From Fermentimonas sp. (GTDB lineage: Bacteria > Bacteroidota > Bacteroidia > Bacteroidales > Dysgonomonadaceae): a stretch of DNA of 64,000 nucleotides. The DNA lies in contig JADMKP010000012.1 in the NCBI GenBank assembly GCA_015478775.1, positions 1-64,000 on the forward strand, in the 5' to 3' direction. Position numbers and translations under genes: made by a program. The notes under the pieces are model-generated. The model did no database searches. It worked only from the letters and a program-made list of their open reading frames with translations, and was not told the origin of the DNA. This document shows positions 1 through 7,547 of this stretch, piece after piece (the first letter of the stretch is position 1; each line of letters opens with the position of its first letter).

Positions 1-373
1 ATACAAGTTCGTCAATAATTTTACCTTCAAAACCAATATAGTACTCGTTCCATCCAATTTCATTATTTGGACTGTAGCTGTGCCACTGTCCGGGGAACAA
101 AATTATGATCTGACCTTTAGTTATGTTTAATCGCTTTGTGTTTTCTGAAATAAAAGTACCTTTCCCTTTACTGATATATACAAATTGATATTCAGATAAA
201 ACGCGACCTTTGTCTGGTCTAAAATAATAGTTCTTTGGATGATCTGTCGATGGATACACAGTATTGGGCGCTATTGGCTGGAAACCAACAGTATTTATGG
301 TGAGTCCAAATTTCTTATCTTTTTCACTTACTAGCAGGTATTTAAAGTCGACGCCCAGGTCATTAAATCTCAT
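1..373 (-). CDS. AraC-family transcriptional regulator, N-terminal part (truncated by window edge)
   Basis: The minus strand is open from an ATG at 373 to the left edge and gives about 124 residues starting MRFNDLGVDFKYL. The segment with FVYISKGKGTF, then GQIIILFPGQWHSY, then GWNEYYIGFEGK, is the cupin-like sugar-sensing domain that precedes the double helix-turn-helix in AraC/RhaS-type activators. The DNA-binding half would lie outside the window. The gene follows rhaT in the same direction after a 70-nt gap in which I see no terminator, so it is probably the rhamnose-responsive activator of the rha genes. The family call is solid; the ligand is inferred from the neighbours. Confidence 0.75.
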   Translation of the reverse strand, partial: MRFNDLGVDFKYLLVSEKDKKFGLTINTVGFQPIAPNTVYPSTDHPKNYYFRPDKGRVLSEYQFVYISKGKGTFISENTKRLNITKGQIIILFPGQWHSYSPNNEIGWNEYYIGFEGKIIDELV

Positions 374-443
374 GGTCTTACAATTTGTTTTTCAAAATCA
401 TTCATTTAAGTGGTAAATATAATGAAATAAAATTGAAAACCTC

Positions 444-1469
444 TTAAAAGATATTTGGAATTATTAACGAGAAAATTAATATTGCCATTCCCAATGCAAG
501 ATAGGTGATTGCTTTTTTGCCCGATCCTTTCCACTCCTTCAATACTACTCCCCAAACATTACTGAATACAACATTCAATGCCATTAATATACTCCAAGAG
601 AAGGCCATCATTACACTGTTTGGATCAAAGAAACTTTGTCCCATTCCCAATCCAAAGAATTGCGAGTACCATAATAATCCTGCTAATGCGCAGAATAATA
701 GATTGTTTGTCAAAACCGATCTGGAAGATCGAAAAATTTCTCCTCCTGTTTTATTCCTATAATTCATGTATAAACAGTATATCATATTGGTAACAAATCC
801 ACCTAATGTAACCAGCATTGTTACCGGATTTTGCGCAAATAGATCTGAAGCACCTCCTGCAACAGCCGCTTCTCTTATAGGAATTCCAGCATTAAGTCCC
901 AAATTGAAGCATGCACTCATCACGCCTGATAGTAAGGCTATTAACAAACCTTTTTTAAGAGCAAAGTCTTTAATTGCTTTTCTTCTCTCTTCATCAGTCA
1001 TGTTTTTTGAACGCAAACTGCCTGCATATCCAACTAAAGCAATACCAACCAGCGTAACAGCAACTGCTAACAGTAATATTAAACCTTTAGGCGAAAAGAG
1101 ATCGCCTGCAAACAGAGCTGGTATTAGTGTACCAAGTGCTGCTGTTGTACCTAATGCAACCGACTGTCCAAGTGCAATGCCTAAAAAACGCATACTTAAA
1201 CCAAAAGTTAGTCCCCCAATCCCCCAAAGTGCTCCATAACCAATTGCCTGCAAAGATGCAGTTGAGTTAGCCCTATACACTTCAATTATTTCCGGCATCG
1301 ACATTGCCATGAGTGTACCCAAGAATGGGAAAACCAGCCAAGCAAAAACTCCTTGAGTGAGCCAAAAGTTTTCCCACGACCATTCTTTTATTTTATTGAT
1401 GGGAACGTATGAGCTTGATTGGCCCATACTTCCCACTGCTATTATCAGTAAACCAATTAAGGTATTCAT
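444..1469 (-). CDS. rhaT: L-rhamnose/H+ symporter RhaT
   Basis: This 341-residue inner-membrane protein has about ten hydrophobic segments and the RhaT-type N-terminus (LIGLLIIAVGSMGQSSSYVPI), with conserved glycines in the region LWGIGGLTFGLSMRFLG. RhaT imports L-rhamnose with a proton and belongs to the drug/metabolite transporter superfamily. The length matches the E. coli protein (about 344 residues). It starts 3 nt after the rhaA stop, so it is translationally linked and third in the rhaBAT order. It is the only monosaccharide importer in the left half of the window, so it may also carry L-fucose; that is inference. Confidence 0.93.
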   Translation of the reverse strand: MNTLIGLLIIAVGSMGQSSSYVPINKIKEWSWENFWLTQGVFAWLVFPFLGTLMAMSMPEIIEVYRANSTASLQAIGYGALWGIGGLTFGLSMRFLGIALGQSVALGTTAALGTLIPALFAGDLFSPKGLILLLAVAVTLVGIALVGYAGSLRSKNMTDEERRKAIKDFALKKGLLIALLSGVMSACFNLGLNAGIPIREAAVAGGASDLFAQNPVTMLVTLGGFVTNMIYCLYMNYRNKTGGEIFRSSRSVLTNNLLFCALAGLLWYSQFFGLGMGQSFFDPNSVMMAFSWSILMALNVVFSNVWGVVLKEWKGSGKKAITYLALGMAILIFSLIIPNIF

Positions 1470-1472
1470 AGT

Positions 1473-2738
1473 TTACACTCTTTTTGAAGTTACTTCTTTT
1501 TCATACTCTTGAATTTCCTTAATATAGGCATCACCAATAACTACTCCCTGATGCTGACAGAAATAGTTGTAAACAGAATTCCACGGCATCGCTTTTAGTT
1601 CTTCGAGATATGCCATGCGTTCAAATCTTTTATCCTTTTTTTCAAACTCTCTAAGTTGATTAGTTGGTTCCAGTAGTGCTTGTAGCATGGCTTTTTGAGT
1701 AGCACGTATTCCCACTACATAAGCGCCAACTCTATTAATTGAAGCATCAAAATAATCGAGTCCAATATTCACACGATCCATTTGCCCCGAGCGAACAATT
1801 TCCTGTGCAATGGCTTGAAGCTCATCAGTTAAAATTACAACATGGTCGCTATCCCATCGTTCGGGTCTGCTAACATGCAAATTTAGTTCTGGCACAAATA
1901 GCAGCATAGTTGAAATCTTGTCGGAAATGGTTTCGGTGGGGTGAAAGTGTCCGGCATCTAGTGTAAGCATCATGTTGTTTTTTACAGTATATCCCATATA
2001 AAACTCATGAGAACCCGTTACATAGCTTTCACTACCTATCCCAAACAGTTTACACTCAAGGCAATCTTTTAAATATTCGGTACTAATTTTCTCCTCTAAT
2101 ACTTCATCAAGAGATTCAATTAATAATTTCCTATGCTCATAACGTGATACGGTTTTATCCTTCTCTCCATCTGGAATCCAAATATTATGAATACATGGAT
2201 CACCTTGTTGTTTTCCAATTTCTGCAGCAATTCTTCTACACCTGCGTAAGTGCTCTTTCCAAAAATTTCTAATAGCAGGGTCGAAATCGGATAATGTATA
2301 CCCACTCTTACTCTTGTCATGCGAGAAAAAAGTAGAATTGAAATCAATTTTAATACCATTTTCTAAAGCCCAATCTATCCAACTTTGAAAATGCTTTGGC
2401 TCAATTTGATCTCTGTCAACGAATTCTCCATCAAAATCTCCGTATATGGCATGCAGGCTAATTCTATGTTTACCAGGTATTAGTGATAACACTTTTGCTA
2501 TATCACTTCTTAGTTCGTTGATGGTGCGAGCCTTGCCTGCAAAATTTCCAGTTGTTTGAATGCCACCTGTAAGCTCTCCATCTGGATTTTCAAAACCTAA
2601 AACATCGTCAGCTTGCCAGCAATGTATAGAAATTGAAATATTTTTTAATTTATCCACAGCATTTTCTACATCCACTCCAAGTGTAGCATACTGTTCCTTT
2701 GCATATTTATATGCATCCAATACTTGTTCTACTTTCAT
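1473..2738 (-). CDS. rhaA: L-rhamnose isomerase
   Basis: This 421-residue cytoplasmic enzyme interconverts L-rhamnose and L-rhamnulose. Recognisable family blocks are SISIHCWQADDV near the N-terminus, GGIQTTGNFAGKARTI, HAIYGDFDGEF, GIGSESYVTGSHEFYMGY, the metal-binding stretch LTLDAGHFHPTE, and HVSRPERWDSDHVV. The length equals that of E. coli RhaA (about 419), and the start MKVEQVLDAYKYAKEQY is the usual one. It lies between rhaB (73 nt upstream) and rhaT (3 nt downstream) and has all the signature metal ligands, so I see no sign of decay. Confidence 0.96.
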   Translation of the reverse strand: MKVEQVLDAYKYAKEQYATLGVDVENAVDKLKNISISIHCWQADDVLGFENPDGELTGGIQTTGNFAGKARTINELRSDIAKVLSLIPGKHRISLHAIYGDFDGEFVDRDQIEPKHFQSWIDWALENGIKIDFNSTFFSHDKSKSGYTLSDFDPAIRNFWKEHLRRCRRIAAEIGKQQGDPCIHNIWIPDGEKDKTVSRYEHRKLLIESLDEVLEEKISTEYLKDCLECKLFGIGSESYVTGSHEFYMGYTVKNNMMLTLDAGHFHPTETISDKISTMLLFVPELNLHVSRPERWDSDHVVILTDELQAIAQEIVRSGQMDRVNIGLDYFDASINRVGAYVVGIRATQKAMLQALLEPTNQLREFEKKDKRFERMAYLEELKAMPWNSVYNYFCQHQGVVIGDAYIKEIQEYEKEVTSKRV

Positions 2739-2811
2739 ATGATTTTAAGATTTATTGAGTTATTATAATTGTTTGTTATTCTTTAATTATTTAAGGCCTG
2801 TTGTTTAAAAT

Positions 2812-4302
2812 TTATATTATGCGAGTCTTATCCACATCAAGATATTTTTGATAATGTGTGTTCCATTTTTCACTTTCTTGAGGTGTAAATTTCTCAAGAT
2901 TAGTTGAATTGCGCACAATATCACGTATTTGTATTTTATCCTTAACCATCCCCGCAGCCTTAACCTGCATCAAAATATTCCCCATTGCCGTCGCCTCTGA
3001 AGGGCCCGAAACAACCTCTATGCCAATTGCATTTGCAGTAAACTGATTAAGCATATTATTTTTTGATCCACCACCAATAATATGCAAGGTCTGAACAGGA
3101 AAATCGGCTAGCTTTTGAAGATTTTCAAGCACTTGCCTGTACCTTAATGCAAGACTTTCATAAATACACCTTGCAATCTCACCAAGGGTAATTGGCACTA
3201 TTTGACCTGTTTCTTTACAGTAATTTTTAATTGCTTCTATCATCGATTCTGGGTTTGCAAAGCACTGAGCATCGGGATTTATAAATGATGCAAATGGGGG
3301 TGATTTTTCTGCTTCTTCCACAATCTCAGTATATGATAGAGGAAATTCGGCATCCCACTCTTTTTTGCAACGTTCTATAAGCCACATTCCACAAATATTT
3401 TTTAATAGCCTTATAGATCCGTCAGCACCTCCCTCGTTAGTAAAATTAAGATTGTAAGTTTCTTCGTTAATAACCGGATTTTTTGTTTCGATACCCATAA
3501 GCGACCATGTGCCCGAGCTCAGATAAGCAAAATTTTCATTACCCGCCGGAGTTGCAAGAACAGCAGAGGCAGTGTCGTGTCCCGCAACTGCAATTACTGC
3601 AACTTCATCCATGTCGGTTTGTTTTTTTACAGAGTCTGATAGCTCACCAACTTTTGTTCCAGGAAAAACAATCGGAGCAAAATTGTCATTAGTGAGTTTA
3701 ATTTTTGCAAGTATATCTTCATCAAACTCTTTTAAGTATGGATTAATCATTTGTGAAGTAGATGCTATGGTGTACTCAGTAACCATTTTGCCCGTAAGCA
3801 TATAAGACAACGCATCGGGCATAAATAATATTTTGTCAATTACAGGATATATAGATGATTTATCATTGAGTTGTGTATCCAGTTGAAATAGAGAGTTGAA
3901 GTTCATAATCTGTATGCCGGTTTTATGATACAACTCTTTCTTCGAAATCTTAGCATAAAATCTATCAGGAGCACTAAAAGTAGATGTGTCGCGATAACTA
4001 GATGGCATACGAAGCGGCTTTCCATCACTTCCAAAACATACAAAATCTACACCCCATGTGTCTATTCCCAATGATGCAATATTATATCCTTGCTGTTTAG
4101 ATTCTTTTATAGATTTAATAATTTGGTCATATAAATAATAAAGATCCCAGTAGATATGATTGTTGAATTCAATCATTGGGTTTTGAAATCGTGTTATCTC
4201 ATTAAGCTCCACTCGGTCATCTTTAATAATTCCCACTATAGATCTTCCGCTGCTTGCCCCTATGTCTATGGCTAAATATTGTTTTAATTGAATTTTATTC
4301 AT
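2812..4302 (-). CDS. rhaB: Rhamnulokinase (FGGY family)
   Basis: This 496-residue sugar kinase phosphorylates L-rhamnulose at C1. The FGGY-kinase fold is shown by the N-terminal phosphate loop AIDIGASSGRSIVG, the sugar-site segment SLGIDTWGVDFV, the hinge block YLSSGTWSLMG and the adenosine motif HIIGGGSKNNMLNQ. It is the first gene of the rha operon; its promoter should lie in 4303-4833. No separate L-fuculokinase occurs in the window although fucI is present, so this enzyme is the only visible candidate for fuculose phosphorylation. That second role is inference only. Confidence 0.94.
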   Translation of the reverse strand: MNKIQLKQYLAIDIGASSGRSIVGIIKDDRVELNEITRFQNPMIEFNNHIYWDLYYLYDQIIKSIKESKQQGYNIASLGIDTWGVDFVCFGSDGKPLRMPSSYRDTSTFSAPDRFYAKISKKELYHKTGIQIMNFNSLFQLDTQLNDKSSIYPVIDKILFMPDALSYMLTGKMVTEYTIASTSQMINPYLKEFDEDILAKIKLTNDNFAPIVFPGTKVGELSDSVKKQTDMDEVAVIAVAGHDTASAVLATPAGNENFAYLSSGTWSLMGIETKNPVINEETYNLNFTNEGGADGSIRLLKNICGMWLIERCKKEWDAEFPLSYTEIVEEAEKSPPFASFINPDAQCFANPESMIEAIKNYCKETGQIVPITLGEIARCIYESLALRYRQVLENLQKLADFPVQTLHIIGGGSKNNMLNQFTANAIGIEVVSGPSEATAMGNILMQVKAAGMVKDKIQIRDIVRNSTNLEKFTPQESEKWNTHYQKYLDVDKTRII

Positions 4303-4833
4303 GATTCAGTTATTATGGTTCACAAATTTACAAGTTTACTCAATTCCTACTAAGCATAGAATTGATTTAATGACTTCAATTTTTGATATTATTTTACAAA
4401 TATAAGTTTATTATCCATATTTAAGGAAAAGCTGGCATTACTACTGAAACTGCTTAAATTACTCATAAAACACTCTTGTCTCATTCTTGCTTCACTACTA
4501 TTTTGCTCTTGTATTGCTCGTGTTTCGTTCATACTTTGCTCGTACCTCGCTCGGTTATGCTCCCTTTACGATAGAGTAAAGTAAGAGCGAAATAAAGATT
4601 AAGTATAAGAATTGCATTGGTTCAGTTGACAGAAAATTATATTTGAAAAAATTGTATCATAAATCACAGCTAAATAATCATTTTATTAACTCCAAAACAT
4701 CTTTTAAAGTCTATATTTGTAGTTGTTTTAGAAACATTATTACATATGGCTAAACATATATGGCTTTATTAATTGATCAACTTTTTTGTTTAAATTTGAA
4801 TATTCAGAACTGTAAACTTGAAAATCTTACTTA
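4303..4833. promoter_or_regulatory. Divergent intergenic region between rhaB and the oxoacid dehydrogenase operon
   Basis: This 531-nt spacer separates two divergent operons and carries no convincing gene. Minus-strand -7-like elements for rhaB are seen as CAAATTTA (4323-4330) and CAAATATA (4397-4404). Plus-strand TAnnTTTG elements are TATATTTG (4712-4719) and TAAATTTG (4791-4798). None has a clean TTTG element 19-21 nt upstream, so promoter assignment is tentative. The middle (about 4465-4590) holds degenerate TTGCTCGT-like repeats and a small imperfect stem. A direct repeat, ACATATGGCT/ACATATATGGCT, lies at 4742-4765. Confidence 0.45.
4791..4798 (+). promoter_or_regulatory. Possible -7 element (TAAATTTG) of the E2-E3-E1 operon
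   Basis: TAAATTTG matches the Bacteroidota -7 consensus TAnnTTTG and lies 36 nt before the E2 start. The -33 TTTG partner is not evident at the expected distance, and another -7-like match (4712-4719) exists, so this is a weak call. Confidence 0.3.
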
Positions 4834-6183
4834 ATGGCAATAGTAATTATTATGCCCAAACAAGGGCAATCTGTTGAAAGTTGTATCATCACAGAAATTA
4901 AAAAGAAGAAAGGCGAGACGGTAAAAAAGAGTGATATCCTTTTCACTTACGAAACCGATAAAGCTACTTTTGAGGAGGAAGCTCCTGTTGATGGTGTAGT
5001 TTTGGAGTGCTTTTATGTTGAAGGAGACGAAGTGCCGGTATTGGAGAATATGATGGTTATTGGAGCTCCGGGAGAAGATTACTCTGATTTGATTGGGGCG
5101 CATGAAACAGAAGAAACGAAATCTGATGAAAGCTTAAAAAAAGATTCAGAAGAAAAGATTGAATACACAGATGATCTTTCTAAAGTAGATACAAAAATCA
5201 GCAAAAAAACAGACCAGCCTAAATTCATTTCTCCCAGAGCAAAAAATTTAGCCGAAAAAGAATCTGTTGAAATATCCAATATAGATGGAAGTGGACCAAA
5301 AGGCAGAATAATAGAAAAAGATGTAAAGCATTTTTTGAATGATCGTCCCAGAATGACACCTCTTGCCAAAAAAATTGCTTCAGAAGCTGGTTTATCACCA
5401 CAAGAGTATGGTACTGGTTTAGCCGGTGCAGCAAGAGCAACTGATCTTGCAGATACAGAAAATAAAATATATGATGTTGAGTACGAAGATCGAAAAATAT
5501 CGAATATGCGTAAGATTATTGCAAAATCTATGCATTCGTCACTTCAAAACTCAGCGCAACTTACACATCATTTAAGCGCAGATGCAAGACGCCTGTTGGA
5601 GTTAAGAAAACAGGCTAAGATATCATTTGAGGAAAAAGCCATTGAAGCAAACATTACTCTAAACGATATGGTTTGTTTTGCTGTTATTAAAGCATTGAAG
5701 AAATTCCCTGAGGTAAATACTCACTTTTTAGGAGATTCGAAAAGATATTTTAATAAAGTGCATCTTGGATTAGCGGTAGATACAGAAAGAGGGTTGATGG
5801 TGCCAGTAATCAGAGATGCAGAAGACCTCTCGGTAACGGGACTTTCAAATAGACTAAAAACAGTTGCAGATTCGTGCCGAAAAGGTAATGTAAATCCCGA
5901 TATCCTTGCTCCTGAGGCCGGCACATTTACTGTTTCTAACTTAGGCAATTATGGGGTGGAAATGTTTACTCCGGTTATTAATTTGCCTCAGTCGGCAATT
6001 CTAGGCGTAAATACAATTCTTCCCAGGCCCAAAGATTTAGGTGATGGGGTATATGCTTTTGTGCCTCATATAGGTTTAAGCCTTACTTATGACCATCGCT
6101 CGTTGGATGGGGGTGAAGCCACTCGTTTTTTAAAACAAATAGCAATTGAAATAGAAAACTTACAATTAGATATAACATTATGA
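4834..6183 (+). CDS. 2-oxoacid dehydrogenase E2 (dihydrolipoamide acyltransferase) with two E3-binding-like segments
   Basis: This 449-residue protein is the core acyltransferase of a 2-oxoacid dehydrogenase complex. Residues 1-85 form a lipoyl domain with lipoyl-lysine K43 in ETDKATFE. Residues 131-168 are a canonical peripheral-subunit-binding domain (FISPRAKNLAEK to GPKGRIIEKDV). Residues 172-205 look like a second, degenerate copy (RMTPLAKKIASEAGL to GTGLAGAARATDL). The catalytic domain runs from about 225 to the end and has the active-site H421 and D425 in DHRSLDGG. The stop overlaps the E3 start by 4 nt (ATGA). The complex could use pyruvate, branched-chain oxoacids or another oxoacid; the sequence does not decide. 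Confidence 0.9.
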   Translation: MAIVIIMPKQGQSVESCIITEIKKKKGETVKKSDILFTYETDKATFEEEAPVDGVVLECFYVEGDEVPVLENMMVIGAPGEDYSDLIGAHETEETKSDESLKKDSEEKIEYTDDLSKVDTKISKKTDQPKFISPRAKNLAEKESVEISNIDGSGPKGRIIEKDVKHFLNDRPRMTPLAKKIASEAGLSPQEYGTGLAGAARATDLADTENKIYDVEYEDRKISNMRKIIAKSMHSSLQNSAQLTHHLSADARRLLELRKQAKISFEEKAIEANITLNDMVCFAVIKALKKFPEVNTHFLGDSKRYFNKVHLGLAVDTERGLMVPVIRDAEDLSVTGLSNRLKTVADSCRKGNVNPDILAPEAGTFTVSNLGNYGVEMFTPVINLPQSAILGVNTILPRPKDLGDGVYAFVPHIGLSLTYDHRSLDGGEATRFLKQIAIEIENLQLDITL

Positions 6184-7538
6184 TAGACTTATTAATTTTA
6201 GGTGGAGGTCCTGCCGGATATGTAGCAGCCGAAAGAGCAGGGCAAGCAGGATTAAAAGTAGTTCTTTTTGAAAAGAGTGCAATGGGTGGTGTTTGCCTCA
6301 ATGAGGGGTGTATTCCTACAAAAACATTACTATATAGTGCAAAAATGTATGAAAATGCACTTAACGCAGAAAAATATGGAGTCTTTGGCGACAATATAAG
6401 GTTCGATTATGGTAAAATGGTTTCACGCAAAAAAAAGATTGTTCGCAAACTTGTATTAGGCGTTGAGAGCAAGATGAAATCAAATAAAGTTGAGGTAGTA
6501 AAGGGCGAGGCATTTATAAATAGTCGCTCTTCCGAAGGCATAGAATTAAGTTGTAATGGAGAGAAGTATGTTGGTCGCAATTTGCTTATTTGCACCGGCT
6601 CAGAAGCATCTGTTCCACCAATTCCGGGTTTAAGTGAAGCTGGAGATATAATCCTTACAAACAGAGAGATTTTAGAGATGACAGAACGTCCCGAGTCGCT
6701 TGTGGTAATAGGTGGAGGTGTTATAGGGATGGAATTTGCCAGCTTTTATAATAGTCTCGGATCAAAAGTTACAGTCGTTGAGATGCTTCCGGAAATTGTT
6801 GCAGGAATGGACCTTGAAGTTTCAACAATGCTTCGTCAGATTTATGCAAAGAAAGGGATTGATTTTAACTTGAATTCAAAAGTTGTGCAAGTAGATGGCA
6901 ACAAGGTTGTATTTGAAAAAGAAGGTCAAATGCATACCGTAGAAGGAGACAAGATATTATTGAGTGTGGGTCGCCGACCTGTTACCAGTGGTTTTGGTCT
7001 TGAAAATATTGGTGTTGAGTTGTTCCGCAATGGAATTAAAGTGGATGAGAAAATGCGTACAAATGTTCCGGGTGTTTTTGCCGCAGGAGATGTAACAGGT
7101 TTCTCACTTCTTGCACATACTGCCAGTCGTGAGGGAGAGGTGGTGGTGAATAATCTTACAGGAAGATCTGATATCATGAGATATAATGCCATTCCGGGAG
7201 TTGTTTATACCAATCCTGAAGTTGCCGGAGTGGGCGAAACTGAAGAGTCGGCCAAAGAAAAAAATATAGCATATAAGGTTGCTAAATTGCCAATGGCATA
7301 TGCAGGACGTTTTGTTGCAGAGAACGAAGGTGGTTCGGGAGTATGCAAAGTATTGGTAGGAGAAAAATATGGTGAAGTAATTGGTGTTCATATGTTGGGC
7401 AACCCAAGCAGTGAAATAATATTTGGAGCTGCTATGGCTATTGAACAGGAAATGACACTTAAAGAAATGCAGGAGGTGGTATTTCCACACCCAACAGTTA
7501 GCGAAATAATAAAAGAGGTTGTATTTAGTTTTAAATAA
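6180..7538 (+). CDS. lpdA: Dihydrolipoyl dehydrogenase (E3)
   Basis: This 452-residue FAD flavoprotein re-oxidises the lipoyl arm of the E2 protein and passes electrons to NAD+. The N-terminal FAD loop LGGGPAGYVAAERAG is followed by the redox-active disulfide motif GGVCLNEGCIPTK. The NAD loop VVIGGGVIGMEFASF lies in the middle, and the FAD-ribityl motif GVFAAGDVTG follows it. The C-terminal interface domain ends with the catalytic histidine in HPTVSE. Length and motifs are complete. The start overlaps the E2 stop (ATGA) and E1 follows 9 nt later, so the three subunits form one translational unit. Confidence 0.95.
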   Translation: MIDLLILGGGPAGYVAAERAGQAGLKVVLFEKSAMGGVCLNEGCIPTKTLLYSAKMYENALNAEKYGVFGDNIRFDYGKMVSRKKKIVRKLVLGVESKMKSNKVEVVKGEAFINSRSSEGIELSCNGEKYVGRNLLICTGSEASVPPIPGLSEAGDIILTNREILEMTERPESLVVIGGGVIGMEFASFYNSLGSKVTVVEMLPEIVAGMDLEVSTMLRQIYAKKGIDFNLNSKVVQVDGNKVVFEKEGQMHTVEGDKILLSVGRRPVTSGFGLENIGVELFRNGIKVDEKMRTNVPGVFAAGDVTGFSLLAHTASREGEVVVNNLTGRSDIMRYNAIPGVVYTNPEVAGVGETEESAKEKNIAYKVAKLPMAYAGRFVAENEGGSGVCKVLVGEKYGEVIGVHMLGNPSSEIIFGAAMAIEQEMTLKEMQEVVFPHPTVSEIIKEVVFSFK

Positions 7539-7547
7539 ATATTAGAA

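Noticed and set aside
766-1239. Open frame of 157 codons on the plus strand opposite rhaT
   Set aside because: It is the complement of a well-conserved transporter gene and has no recognisable domain; rhaT is clearly the real gene.
7104-7490. Open frame of 128 codons on the minus strand within the E3 gene
   Set aside because: It lies entirely antisense to conserved E3 motifs, has low-complexity aromatic content, and no start context.
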